Shown one piece after another: positions 34,179 to 42,127 of a DNA stretch of 64,000 nucleotides. Each line of letters begins with the position of its first letter. Positions within the stretch are counted from its first letter, which is position 1. The DNA comes from a virus, in IMG/VR virus record IMGVR_UViG_3300028840_005911, positions 1 to 64,000 of that record, one strand, 5' to 3'. A model generated the notes under the pieces. The model saw only the letters and a list, made by a program, of their open reading frames with translations, was not told the origin of the DNA and ran no database searches. Both the position numbers and the translations under genes were made by a program.

Positions 34179-34496
34179 CTACTCCCGAGAGAACTCACCC
34201 CCAGGCTCGGGCACAAATGCGATTTGCAAGTTTCCCCAAACCCATTTCACCTTTGGATTTTTACAATGAGGACACACCAACTCCCCAACACGGGAGACAA
34301 CAAAGAATTCCTGATTACACCTTTCACAAGTGCCCATGATCTGGGACTTGGTTACGGCCTTCGGCACTCCCCCAAAGTGCATCGTAAGCTTCATGATATC
34401 TGATGTGATGTCACGTAGCTTCTCGAGGTTCTCGTTCTTGCTCCTGAGAACCATCGCTAGGCTGTCTTCTATGTCTTCAGTCTTCGTCCGTACCAT
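34179..34496 (-). CDS. Zinc-ribbon protein
   Basis: A 105-residue protein. I start at ATG 34496 (MVRTKTEDIE); a frame extending to 34526 would overlap the previous gene further. The N-terminal half is helical and charged (LAMVLRSKNENLEKLRDITS). The C-terminal half holds GTCERCNQEFF, then VCPHCKNPKVKW, a C-x2-C/C-x2-C zinc ribbon spaced by about 17 residues. No membrane segment. It lies among membrane proteins and overlaps the preceding gene by 20 bases. Role unknown. Confidence 0.75.
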   Translation of the reverse strand: MVRTKTEDIEDSLAMVLRSKNENLEKLRDITSDIMKLTMHFGGVPKAVTKSQIMGTCERCNQEFFVVSRVGELVCPHCKNPKVKWVWGNLQIAFVPEPGGEFSRE

Positions 34497-34920
34497 TTTC
34501 CAGCTCGATTCTCTTCGCCTGCTCAAGGATCATCTTCGGGGCAAGCTCCGCAGCCGCCCGGACTATCGAAGACGGGGTGGGGGCTGCCATCCTTTGTATG
34601 TCCTTCAGCTCCTTCTCGATCTCCGGGGTGCTGGCGTTGTCCTCTGCCAGATCCACTAACCTGTTGAGGCGGGCAGTTTGGACCATGTAGTTGTACTGCA
34701 TCTCTTCGAGATCGTCAGCTATCTGCATATTCCTGTTGACTGAGTAGACGGACACAGCCGTGAACACGACTATCATGGCGACCATGGCGATCAGGACCAG
34801 CTTCCTGGACTTGTTGGAGAGCTCGATCTCTTCCAGAACCTGGGCCATAGGCGGGGCGAGCTTGTTCCCGAGGATATCAGCGATCTTGTCCAGCTTCTCG
34901 TTCGTGTTTTCAGGTGGCAT
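34477..34920 (-). CDS. One-TM membrane protein with helical flanks
   Basis: Start at ATG 34920 is favoured because GAGG lies about six bases upstream (AGAGGTTGAAG); MKRLK at 34935 is an alternative. The 147 residues comprise an amphipathic N-terminal helix (LDKIADILGNKLAPPMAQVL) and a transmembrane segment at about 40-60 (KLVLIAMVAMIVVFTAVSVY). A coiled coil (LEEMQYNYMVQTARLNRLVD) and a second helical region follow. The topology suggests a short cytoplasmic and a long extracytoplasmic part or the reverse. Family unknown; part of the membrane cassette. Confidence 0.75.
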   Translation of the reverse strand: MPPENTNEKLDKIADILGNKLAPPMAQVLEEIELSNKSRKLVLIAMVAMIVVFTAVSVYSVNRNMQIADDLEEMQYNYMVQTARLNRLVDLAEDNASTPEIEKELKDIQRMAAPTPSSIVRAAAELAPKMILEQAKRIELENGTDED

Positions 34921-35128
34921 CTTCAACCTCTTCATTTCCGTCCAGTATACTCTGCGCTTCCTTCTGTATCAAAAGAATTTGATTTCTAGTCTCTTCCAGC
35001 AGCTGCTTCCTGGTCCGGATGGTCTTCATTGCCTCCTCATGCATGCTACGCGCTTCCTCGAGGTCCTCCGTGTTCGGTCTCTCGGCCTTTTCTTCCTTCT
35101 TCCCTCTGAGCCACGACAGCAGTCCCAT
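34910..35128 (-). CDS. Small charged coiled-coil protein
   Basis: A 72-residue protein: MGLLSWLRGKKEEKAERPNT, then a continuous helix with heptad-like Leu/Ile (LEEARSMHEEAMKTIRTRKQ, LLEETRNQILLIQKEAQ) and an acidic end. An amphipathic N-terminal MGLLxWLRGKK motif followed by a coiled coil is seen in small proteins encoded beside holins in several phages, from memory of such clusters; this is not proven here. It sits between two one-TM proteins and overlaps the next gene by 11 bases. Confidence 0.75.
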   Translation of the reverse strand: MGLLSWLRGKKEEKAERPNTEDLEEARSMHEEAMKTIRTRKQLLEETRNQILLIQKEAQSILDGNEEVEDAT

Positions 35129-35129
35129 G

Positions 35130-35402
35130 TTAGCTCCTGTTCAGGCTCGCCAGCACAGCCTCTTTGAGTGCGGTCATGGCCGCGCTGAGCTCGCCCAATG
35201 CCTGGTTACTGCTCTGCGAAAACTCCATGAGCTCTTTGCTTAGCTCCTTAGCCTCAGCCACTCTGAGATTCTGGAGATCAATTAGCTGCGACTGCTGCTC
35301 TTTGGTGTGCTTCCACAGGAACCATACTGCAGCGGCCAGTCCGAAGATTACGAGACCCGGGATCCCGTAATCAGAAAGTATCTTCAGTGCCGTCTCTCCC
35401 AT
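35130..35402 (-). CDS. Small one-TM protein with coiled coil, holin/antiholin-like
   Basis: I start at ATG 35402 (MGETALKILS), preceded by GGTGAGGTGG; the longer frame to 35444 overlaps the upstream gene without a ribosome site. The 90 residues have one membrane helix at about 13-30 (GIPGLVIFGLAAAVWFLW). A charged helix (KEQQSQLIDLQNLRVAEAKE) and an amphipathic C terminus (LGELSAAMTALKEAVLASL) follow. This resembles phage proteins often labelled holin or tail accessory. It immediately follows a four-TM protein and precedes a coiled-coil protein. Confidence 0.75.
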   Translation of the reverse strand: MGETALKILSDYGIPGLVIFGLAAAVWFLWKHTKEQQSQLIDLQNLRVAEAKELSKELMEFSQSSNQALGELSAAMTALKEAVLASLNRS

Positions 35403-35409
35403 GTCCACC

Positions 35410-35766
35410 TCACCAGATATTCTGTGGCCACAACAAGTGCCCACATATGACGCCCACCAGGACTATCAGCATTGGGATGGTCCTTGGGATATAACCCCCC
35501 AGATCGAGTATGAGTACCCCTATGCAGAGTACTGCGAGAATAGGGATCGAGATCTTCAAATGATTGGGCTCGTGGTCAAGGGGCCACGACATGTGGCCTA
35601 TGAGGATTCCCAGAAAAAATGGAATGACGGGCCTCTTCCAGAAGTACTCCAGGCTGACGGTGCTAATTGTATCTCTTGGGGTTGGTTCTATGGCGGCAAT
35701 GATGTCCCATACGATGGCCGTCGCTATCACTGACCATATGAGTCCGATTGTGATGTACCTAGTCAT
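35410..35766 (-). CDS. Four-TM integral membrane protein
   Basis: A 118-residue protein with hydrophobic segments at about 5-25 (ITIGLIWSVIATAIVWDIIA), 46-62 (PVIPFFLGILIGHMSW), 71-89 (ISIPILAVLCIGVLILDLG) and 95-112 (RTIPMLIVLVGVICGHLL). Twin GH(M/L)SW / GHLLWP words at the ends of helices 2 and 4 suggest an internal duplication of a two-helix unit. No known family is recognised. As part of the small-membrane-protein group it could take part in lysis or superinfection exclusion; both are guesses. Confidence 0.75.
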   Translation of the reverse strand: MTRYITIGLIWSVIATAIVWDIIAAIEPTPRDTISTVSLEYFWKRPVIPFFLGILIGHMSWPLDHEPNHLKISIPILAVLCIGVLILDLGGYIPRTIPMLIVLVGVICGHLLWPQNIW

Positions 35767-36304
35767 TCTCTTTCCTACTCAGTAAACATACTAGTGATTT
35801 TCTGTTGGGGACCGCAGTCAGACGTCCGTAAGGCTTCAGGTCCTCTTGCGTCCACGCTGACCTGTGCTCCTCGTGGGGGTTTCCGAAGGCTGACTTCTGG
35901 GCAGACGGTCTGATGGGAGTAACCACTAAGATGTTTTTCGAACGGGCTGAGCAAAGCCTGAGGAACCGGGCACCATCCTCCTTCTCGAAATGTTCTATGA
36001 CATCGACCATCAGTATCAGATCGTAATTGTCGAGCTTCTCAATCACCTCCAGGGCGTTACCAAAGAAGACAGCGTCGTAGGCCCAGTCGTAGATAGGATT
36101 GTGGTACTCTTCGAATACCTCTATCCCGTCTATTCTGCGCCTCCAGTCATCATACCTATCCCGGCCGTCCCAGAGTTCCAAGTACTCCCTAGCAAGGACA
36201 CCATACTTACCGAAGCCGACACCGACGTCCAACATAGACATCGGGTTAACTCTCTTGATCAACGAGATGACGTCGTCGATCTGTGTCCACGCACTAGAAG
36301 GCAT
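35759..36304 (-). CDS. Class I SAM-dependent methyltransferase
   Basis: Start at ATG 36304 (MPSSAWTQID), coupled to the preceding stop by TAATG, with AAGGAGAA about ten bases upstream. The 181 residues show the Rossmann-type motifs: DVGVGFGKYG at about 26-35 (SAM-binding loop), an acidic strand end IDGIEVFEE (about 58-66), and DLILMVDVIEHFEKEDG (about 95-111), the post-II region with the IEHF signature. The target cannot be read from the sequence. Because it follows a glycosyltransferase and a small zinc protein in one run, methylation of the added sugar is a reasonable idea. Confidence 0.9.
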   Translation of the reverse strand: MPSSAWTQIDDVISLIKRVNPMSMLDVGVGFGKYGVLAREYLELWDGRDRYDDWRRRIDGIEVFEEYHNPIYDWAYDAVFFGNALEVIEKLDNYDLILMVDVIEHFEKEDGARFLRLCSARSKNILVVTPIRPSAQKSAFGNPHEEHRSAWTQEDLKPYGRLTAVPNRKSLVCLLSRKEND

Positions 36305-36585
36305 TACAGGACATTCTCCTTCAGCCACTTCTTCAGGGCGGGCTTCGGCTTCTCGGCACCCCGCGCAGAGGCGGAGTACTTCCTTCCGTGGCTAGAGCAT
36401 AGGAAGGCCATCCTGGTTGGTACCTTCTCCATGCAACCCTTGGCCTGGCACTTTCCACCCTTCTCGAGACGGTCGATGATCTCCTCCAAAGACTCGCTGG
36501 GCTCCCTAGTGATCTTCTCAGTGGTGTCCGCCTTCTCAGTCTTGGTGGTCTTCTTCACCTTCTTTTTCTTCTTTGTCCCGAACAT
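36304..36585 (-). CDS. Small basic protein with Cys/His zinc-binding site
   Basis: A 93-residue protein with AGGAGACGTCG before ATG. The N terminus is strongly basic (FGTKKKKKVKKTTKTEK), followed by an acidic helix (SLEEIIDRLEKGGK). Then CQAKGCMEKVPTRMAFLCSS followed by H gives C-x4-C-x11-C-x2-H, a probable single zinc site, and the C terminus is basic. The layout is common in small phage nucleic-acid or ribosome-associated proteins. It links the glycosyltransferase gene to the methyltransferase gene with overlaps of one base. Function unknown. Confidence 0.8.
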   Translation of the reverse strand: MFGTKKKKKVKKTTKTEKADTTEKITREPSESLEEIIDRLEKGGKCQAKGCMEKVPTRMAFLCSSHGRKYSASARGAEKPKPALKKWLKENVL

Positions 36586-36594
36586 CGACGTCTC

Positions 36595-38625
36595 CTAGAG
36601 TTTGGATTCCCAAAATTTGATGTTGTTCAGCACCCTATCCTCGTCTGGTCTCTTCTCCAGCACTCTCCTCGCGCAGTTGATAGCGGCCCTGTAGTTACCC
36701 ACATGCGAGTATGCCATAGACAGTTTATCATACCTCTCCCAGTCGTACACAGAGCGGCGTACAAACAAACGAGCCCTCTTTGGGTAGGGCAGGGCACAGC
36801 CAAGCTCGTACCAGAGTACAGCGTCCTCATAACCCTTGCACTTGTAGAAGATGTCCCCCATCAGTACGAACGACTCGGCTCTGTCCCAGCGTTCTTTCAA
36901 TGATCGGTGGACGGCCTTCCTGGCATCGGAATATCTCCGGAGGCTAAGATGGCAAAGAGCCAGATCGAAGCATGCCTGCCACCTCTCTTCGTCCCACCCG
37001 CCTGTGACCAGGTAGTGGTTGTACCAGTGGACGGCCTCCCAGTGCTTGCCCATCTCTCTGTAGGCAATGGCGAGGTAGAACATGGAACGGGTGTCGTTCG
37101 GGTTCTTATCGATCTTCTCCCGGAAGATCTCGATGTTCGTGAACCTCTGCTCTGATCTGGCGGTCCTGATCTCTGTCTTCTTTATGCTCTTGTCGTCGAC
37201 TGACATGATGTTGCCGGACCAGGCTAATCTGCCTCTCTTCAGGGTAGAGGAATCCACGATATTGTGTCTCGGGTTCACCCACCTGACGTGGGACCTCATC
37301 AACCTGTCCGACTTCCAAGCCGATGCCACGTTGCCGTACTTGTCAGGGGTCATCCCGCTCGCAATCTCTACCACATCGTGATTCTTGGCGAGCTCGAGTA
37401 TCCTTGGCAGCTCCTCTGGGTGGTCCAGGTACTCATCGTCGTCCAGTACGAGAGCCCAGTCACAGGTGTTGGCGGAGTGTACCAGATTTCTCACATAGCT
37501 GAAGTCCCATGGGTCGGGGGCATCGAACTGCTGAACCTCCCCGTCGAGATTGAGCTCCTCGAGCAGACCCTTCGCGAAGTCTTCTGTGTCTCCAGTATCT
37601 CTGCTATCTACCCAAATGAACGCCGCGTCGATGTGTTTGCTACAAGATCTGATGGCCCGCTCTACCCCCTTCGGGCAATCCTTCGTAACCATGCAAACGG
37701 CTATGGATTCAAGCTCGGGCTTCTCTTCTACAGGGTGCGGCTTCGCGTTCCCAATGATGGTCTCCGCCAAGACTGGATACCTGTCCTTTGCATCATACCT
37801 ACTAGATACCCAGTTCCTGGCCTCTTCTGGGGACATCGGGCTATCGACCAGAGCCCTCAGGTCATCTATTGTTCTCCACGTGTGGGGCCACAACTCCTTT
37901 GCCCCCATCCAATTGTGTACCAATGGTGACAAGCCGCAGGCCATGCCCTCTGCCACAGCCAGGTGGAAACTCTCCAGCATACTGGTGCTGATGATGAACC
38001 CGAACTTCTGGTCCCTCATCACTTCTTCTGGGTTGTTGGTGCGGCCGTGTATGTGAAGGTTTGGGATGTCGATGTTGTCGAAGTAGATCTTCAACCGTGG
38101 GCGGGTTATTCCCCCGTAAGCATGGATCTCTCTGTTTGGGAAAGCCCCGGCCACTACACCAAGTAGCTGTGCCCCCTTCCTGAAGTTCATATCCCCCATG
38201 TACAGGATATCCGATCCAGCCGGAGACAGGGCGAAGCGGTCGAGGTCTATACCGTGAGGTGCGATCTTCACCTTGTCGGGGTCAATGTTCAGCATCTCAC
38301 GGCACAGCTCACGATAATGTGCGCTCGGAACAATGAGGGTATCCACAAATCTCCAGTCCACCTTGCCGGCGAAATGCTCGTGGAGCTCGTAAGCGTGCAG
38401 CCTTACTGTCACCCTCGGTCGGTCTTTAAAGCTCCCAAGGCGATCTACCCCCTCTGCGGTGTTGAGGTCTGCCCAATCGAAATGTACAACATCGAAGTCT
38501 GTCCGAGACATCGGCCAACTGGTGAACTTCACTACCTCGTGCCCGAGATCGGTCAAGGCCTTCTCTACCTGGTAGGAGAAGCCTTGACTACTCATACAGA
38601 ATCTATCTACCAGCGCTACACGCAT
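36595..38625 (-). CDS. Fused glycosyltransferase: GT4-like, GT2-like and TPR domains
   Basis: The start is ATG 38625 (MRVALVDRF); a GTG one codon earlier is possible. Residues about 1-290 are a GT-B, GT4-type domain: KIAPHGIDLDRF (121-132), LYMGDMNFRKG (142-152) and the E-x7-E motif within MLESFHLAVAEGMACGLSPL (E219 and E227, counting from the GTG). Residues about 305-480 are a GT-A, GT2-like domain: AVCMVTKD, FIWVDSRDTGDTE, NLVHSANTCDWALVLDDDEY with the metal-binding DDDE at 396-399. Residues about 500-677 are TPR-type helical repeats. Expected activity: transfer of one or two sugars from nucleotide-sugars. TPRs suggest a protein acceptor. The gene sits between two fibre groups. Confidence 0.93.
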   Translation of the reverse strand: MRVALVDRFCMSSQGFSYQVEKALTDLGHEVVKFTSWPMSRTDFDVVHFDWADLNTAEGVDRLGSFKDRPRVTVRLHAYELHEHFAGKVDWRFVDTLIVPSAHYRELCREMLNIDPDKVKIAPHGIDLDRFALSPAGSDILYMGDMNFRKGAQLLGVVAGAFPNREIHAYGGITRPRLKIYFDNIDIPNLHIHGRTNNPEEVMRDQKFGFIISTSMLESFHLAVAEGMACGLSPLVHNWMGAKELWPHTWRTIDDLRALVDSPMSPEEARNWVSSRYDAKDRYPVLAETIIGNAKPHPVEEKPELESIAVCMVTKDCPKGVERAIRSCSKHIDAAFIWVDSRDTGDTEDFAKGLLEELNLDGEVQQFDAPDPWDFSYVRNLVHSANTCDWALVLDDDEYLDHPEELPRILELAKNHDVVEIASGMTPDKYGNVASAWKSDRLMRSHVRWVNPRHNIVDSSTLKRGRLAWSGNIMSVDDKSIKKTEIRTARSEQRFTNIEIFREKIDKNPNDTRSMFYLAIAYREMGKHWEAVHWYNHYLVTGGWDEERWQACFDLALCHLSLRRYSDARKAVHRSLKERWDRAESFVLMGDIFYKCKGYEDAVLWYELGCALPYPKRARLFVRRSVYDWERYDKLSMAYSHVGNYRAAINCARRVLEKRPDEDRVLNNIKFWESKL

Positions 38626-38632
38626 CACTCAC

Positions 38633-38950
38633 CTATGAGACAGAGCCGTCAACTATGCCCTTGTTGACCAGGTAGTTGAGGGCCGCCCGCTTGACAGCGA
38701 CACCTACCTTCTCATCTGTCTGGGTGACAATGTCAGCCACGTTATCCCAATTGGAAACAGGGATCGTGGTCACACCTTTCTTCCTTCCACTTACCCATTC
38801 ACCGTCTGTATTTCCGTACTCATACCTAAGTTCGATAGTCTGGTTCTTTACACTGATGTTGATGTCTGTGACATCAACCTCCCCGTAGTTGGTTACACCA
38901 GAGTCATAGTCCCCTGGGTCGAATGGTGTCGTCAAAACTATGGTAGCCAT
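38633..38950 (-). CDS. Fibre-partner family protein, copy 3
   Basis: A 105-residue paralogue of the proteins at 2834, 26318 and 42127, starting at ATG 38950 after AGGAGTGAGCG. Family features: PFDPGDYDSGVTNYGEVDVT near the N terminus, YEYGNTDGEWVSGRKKG in the middle, and AVKRAALNYLVNKGIVDG followed by SVS at the end. The TYxAVK word is changed to VGVAVK, so it is more divergent than copies 1 and 2. It follows the 408-residue fibre gene by nine bases. Confidence 0.85.
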   Translation of the reverse strand: MATIVLTTPFDPGDYDSGVTNYGEVDVTDINISVKNQTIELRYEYGNTDGEWVSGRKKGVTTIPVSNWDNVADIVTQTDEKVGVAVKRAALNYLVNKGIVDGSVS

Positions 38951-38959
38951 CGCTCACTC

Positions 38960-40186
38960 CTAAAAATTATCACCAAGCCACAATAGGCCCAGAACTTCTT
39001 CAACGGTGGTTTGTGGGTTTACCGTATACGTATCTATCTCCTCCCCAGCCACCGTGACTCGAAATCGGTAGCTCACATTTCTAGCCGCATCCTTAGCCTC
39101 AATAGACCAAGCCATCTCAGTATAATTATCAGTTGTGATATTGACAGCGTCAGCAGGATTCTCATCATCCTGAATACGCCCCGCATCGAAATCGCCTGTC
39201 GTCTTCCCAGAAGGCGGTGTGAGCCGCGCTGTAGTATTAGCTCCGCTCGCAGGAATGTCTGCTGATGCGGACATGACCCAACCTTGGGCACGATGCACTG
39301 TTATTTGGTGGGCAGGTCCTCGTGTACCCGTGCTGTCAGTAACCCACATCCACTTGGTACCTGGGCTCTGCGTCCCAAGATCAATGGCAGATATTGTAAT
39401 AGACGTAGCTGACCACGAACTGCGAGACTGACTAATTTTATTGGCGCTCGCGTAAACAGCGTTATCGCCTATTTCAACATCGGCGCTACCGGTATCAGTA
39501 GCCCCAAATAAAGTACCAGCAACTATAACCGAAGTCTGCTCGTCATCAACATCATCATCAGTATCAACACTACTGATCGTAGGACCTTTATCAGTCCCTA
39601 TAAACACGATCTCATCAAGACCGTAATCATTATGCCAGGAGGTACCGCTACTAGGAAAAGTGATTTTGATACGGATGCGCGTACTAGAGTGGCTAATCAG
39701 CCCGGTAAGATCGACAGAGCGTGATGCCCATATCTGAGTACCACCGGTATCTACCTTATTAGGATCCCCGCTACCACCAAACGTACTGCCACGTTCCACC
39801 CAACCAGCACCATTCTCATTCGTTTCCACGACGCACGTCGCATCGTTATTGTCGCCGCGCTGGTTGGTCTTAAACTGTACTTCGATATCATTCGTGGCAG
39901 CGTTCAGGGTAGTGTCAAACTCCAGATAAAACTCGTCATCGAATGCCGCAGGGCTTGACGCCTCTGTGTACAGGTACCCATCAGGGTCACCACCAGCCCC
40001 GGATGTTGGACCCACATCGGTCGATGTAGTATCGTCTGAGTCCCAGCACCAGCGCCTGGCAGTATTGGCTGCCTGCGGCAGCGTGGCATCCGTAGCAACA
40101 GGATCGGTGTAAAGAAACTGGTCAGCGTCCGATCCGGTTTGGGTATCGAACGTATACGTGCCAGCAGCTGGATATCTGAATGCCAT
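38960..40186 (-). CDS. Tail fibre-like protein with MAM/IPT-type beta domains
   Basis: A 408-residue protein coupled by TAATG. Residues about 80-195 resemble a jelly-roll seen in MAM/CUB-like adhesion domains (FDDEFYLEFDTTLNAATNDI, then TRIRIKITFPSSGTSWHNDY, GLDEIVFIG). Residues about 200-300 look like an IPT/TIG domain (TSVIVAGTLFGATDTGSADV, ending KWMWVTDSTG). The last ~100 residues are another beta domain (YRFRVTVAGEEIDTYTVNP). The region is lower in GC than its neighbours. It is followed by a fibre-partner gene, so it is likely the receptor-binding fibre of this cassette. Confidence 0.85.
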   Translation of the reverse strand: MAFRYPAAGTYTFDTQTGSDADQFLYTDPVATDATLPQAANTARRWCWDSDDTTSTDVGPTSGAGGDPDGYLYTEASSPAAFDDEFYLEFDTTLNAATNDIEVQFKTNQRGDNNDATCVVETNENGAGWVERGSTFGGSGDPNKVDTGGTQIWASRSVDLTGLISHSSTRIRIKITFPSSGTSWHNDYGLDEIVFIGTDKGPTISSVDTDDDVDDEQTSVIVAGTLFGATDTGSADVEIGDNAVYASANKISQSRSSWSATSITISAIDLGTQSPGTKWMWVTDSTGTRGPAHQITVHRAQGWVMSASADIPASGANTTARLTPPSGKTTGDFDAGRIQDDENPADAVNITTDNYTEMAWSIEAKDAARNVSYRFRVTVAGEEIDTYTVNPQTTVEEVLGLLWLGDNF

Positions 40187-41055
40187 TAGCTCAATGGTAC
40201 CTTTCTATACTCAGCATCTGGATCTGAAGTCTCTTTATACTCCAATTGAAATTGTGATGAATCTGGATCACCAGTCGCATCAATCAGTACTCTTAGATGA
40301 ACCGTAACTCCACGTTCAACCGTATCCACTGTGTCCTGCGATTGTCGTGCTGAAGAACCACTCTCGGTGCCATCGTCATACCAACGATAGCCTTCTTGTT
40401 CCAGAGAGAAAACAGGGGCCGCCGCAAATTCAGCGCTCCCAGCAGAAGCACGATTCTGACTTGCCACCGTCGCTTCAATAGTGACATTGGCATTGGTGGT
40501 AGACAGCCGGTCAGCGAAGCTCATTGCGGACGATGCGTCCGCGAGATCCTCCTGTTCGGTCATGTCGGCCGCCCACGTGAACGTCGTAGCGTTACCGCAA
40601 GTAATCGCAGCCACGACCAAATTACCAGAGGCCTCTGTCAGGTCGATTGTCGTAAACGGGTTTGGCGTTGATTCGTTTGATTCTGCTGTGGCAGTCTCCA
40701 ACACAGTTGACGCACCGCCAGTCTGGTTAACGCCTGTATAAGATGCAGCCGTGATCATCTCATCAGCTGGAGTAGTTGAATAAGTAGGAGTAATAGTGTT
40801 ACCAGAAGCAGCTGTAATACCAGCATCGAGTAAATACCAACACGAGGTATTAGCAGCGTACCCAGAGTCTGCCGTTTGAATTGAGAACGCTTGCACCATT
40901 GCCTGGCCACCGTAGTCTACTGACGTAACAGATGTTGATCCGTTATACTCTGAGCCGAAGCATACAATGAGACATCGGTCAGACCCGGCGCTGACTGTAT
41001 AGTTCAGCGTGGATGCTGCCGCACTTGCACTGGCATCTAATCGTGCAACTGCCAT
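40186..41055 (-). CDS. Fibre-group structural protein, unknown
   Basis: A 289-residue protein with an Ala/Ser/Thr-rich, beta-type composition. The pattern LIVCFGSEYNGSTSVTSVDY then MVQAFSIQTADS, WYLLDAGITAASGNTITPTY, ITAASYTGVNQTGG and LVVAAITCGNATTFTW resembles a family of phage and bacterial surface proteins whose strands alternate with GVNQ/TP turns. I recall the outline, not a name. The C-terminal ~70 residues (YRWYDDGTESGSSARQSQDT, HLRVLIDATGD, FQLEYKETSDPDAEYRKVPL) form a separate beta domain. Low local GC. Likely a fibre subunit. Confidence 0.8.
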   Translation of the reverse strand: MAVARLDASASAAASTLNYTVSAGSDRCLIVCFGSEYNGSTSVTSVDYGGQAMVQAFSIQTADSGYAANTSCWYLLDAGITAASGNTITPTYSTTPADEMITAASYTGVNQTGGASTVLETATAESNESTPNPFTTIDLTEASGNLVVAAITCGNATTFTWAADMTEQEDLADASSAMSFADRLSTTNANVTIEATVASQNRASAGSAEFAAAPVFSLEQEGYRWYDDGTESGSSARQSQDTVDTVERGVTVHLRVLIDATGDPDSSQFQLEYKETSDPDAEYRKVPLS

Positions 41056-41057
41056 CG

Positions 41058-41741
41058 TTATCCCTCTGTAACTTCAAAGTCTCGAACGGTCAATCCAGGA
41101 ATCAACTCCCCTGTGCGTCTGTAGAAATTTCCCTCCCCAGTCGGACTAAGCTTGAAATCTGCTTTGCGTACCCGCTCACCACCAATCGGCCAAAGATTAA
41201 TGTGGTACCTATTTCCAAGAACAGGTTCAATCCGCTGAGGCGATGCTGCACTCTTATTGATTGATGGAACCTCAACCTCTACCCTACTGATTGTGATATC
41301 AGGTACCTGCTGGGTACCAAGTACCTTGGTGATCTCAACACGCACCCATAGGTTTGTGAAATCCTCTCCCGATACATTTATCCAGTTTTCTTCTTCCTCA
41401 TAGTCATCGAAGGTAGAAGATAGCTTCTCCTCTTTAGTAGCCAGAATTTCAACTGGATCTATTGACGGATCTCCGATGTAAGCCGTAGCCTTGATCGTGA
41501 TATCGCGAGTGCTCGCCTCCTTCGCGCGCACTCGTATGAGTATCTCAAGGCCATCGGATATCTGACCAAAGGGGTTATCCATTTTGACATCGAAGTAGTC
41601 GCCCTCGGTCGCGACATCTAGTTCCAGACATTCAGAGTCACTATCAGTATCTACCGCATCAGCAATAGTAAGTGCGCCACCAACAGGATCCCAATCACCT
41701 TGACTGGTGCCCGTCTCCCATGGTCTCAGAATATCCGGCAT
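41058..41741 (-). CDS. Fibre-group structural protein, unknown
   Basis: Start at ATG 41741 (MPDILRPWETG), with AGAGG about five bases upstream; the longer frame to 41807 overlaps the DUF1353 gene. The 227 residues are beta-rich: LEILIRVRAKEASTRDITIK, INVSGEDFTNLWVRVEITKV, ITISRVEVEVPS, then YHINLWPIGGERVRKADFKL. The D-W-D-P and GLEILIRV strands suggest a jelly roll. No enzymatic motif. It begins the lower-GC fibre cassette 38633-41741. Confidence 0.8.
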   Translation of the reverse strand: MPDILRPWETGTSQGDWDPVGGALTIADAVDTDSDSECLELDVATEGDYFDVKMDNPFGQISDGLEILIRVRAKEASTRDITIKATAYIGDPSIDPVEILATKEEKLSSTFDDYEEEENWINVSGEDFTNLWVRVEITKVLGTQQVPDITISRVEVEVPSINKSAASPQRIEPVLGNRYHINLWPIGGERVRKADFKLSPTGEGNFYRRTGELIPGLTVRDFEVTEG

Positions 41742-41749
41742 TGCAACCT

Positions 41750-42127
41750 CTACACAAACAGCCAGCCAAATAAACGGACGGCCAAGTGCGCGTACCAAGC
41801 ACGCCATAGAGGCATCTTGTCCTCAATCAAGATGTCGTAGAACAAGTCATCAGCACGCTTACGATGATCTTTGCTCAAGCCATAATCACGGATGAGCTGA
41901 TATAGTGCGTCATGCACAAGCGAGGCCCGCATGAAATCTGGAGTATCAATTGTAGGACCGCTTGGTCCGTCCCACTGATACCCCGTGGACAACATCAGCA
42001 GCCCGTCACGTTCGAGCGACACAAATTCATTACCACATCTACACCCTCGGATAATACCGGTGTCAATGGAATAATCAATGATTAGCTCATATCGCCACTG
42101 CGACTTGAGTACACGAAAAGCGAACAT
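41750..42127 (-). CDS. DUF1353 family protein
   Basis: A 125-residue protein overlapping the previous stop (ATGA). The core STGYQWDGPSGPTIDTPDFM (about 47-66), then SLVHDALYQLIRDYGLSKD (about 69-87) and RKRADDLFYDIL (about 89-100), matches DUF1353. This family is found widely in phages and prophages, often near tail or lysis genes. Its biochemical role is unknown; conserved His/Asp (VHDAL, RADDLF) could form a site. The C terminus is hydrophobic/aromatic (WRAWYAHLAVRLFGWLFV), perhaps a membrane-associated helix. Confidence 0.9.
   Translation of the reverse strand: MFAFRVLKSQWRYELIIDYSIDTGIIRGCRCGNEFVSLERDGLLMLSTGYQWDGPSGPTIDTPDFMRASLVHDALYQLIRDYGLSKDHRKRADDLFYDILIEDKMPLWRAWYAHLAVRLFGWLFV

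Noticed and set aside
35410-35733. 110-codon plus-strand frame opposite the four-TM gene
   Set aside because: It is the antisense of a coherent membrane protein and has no ribosome site or domain.
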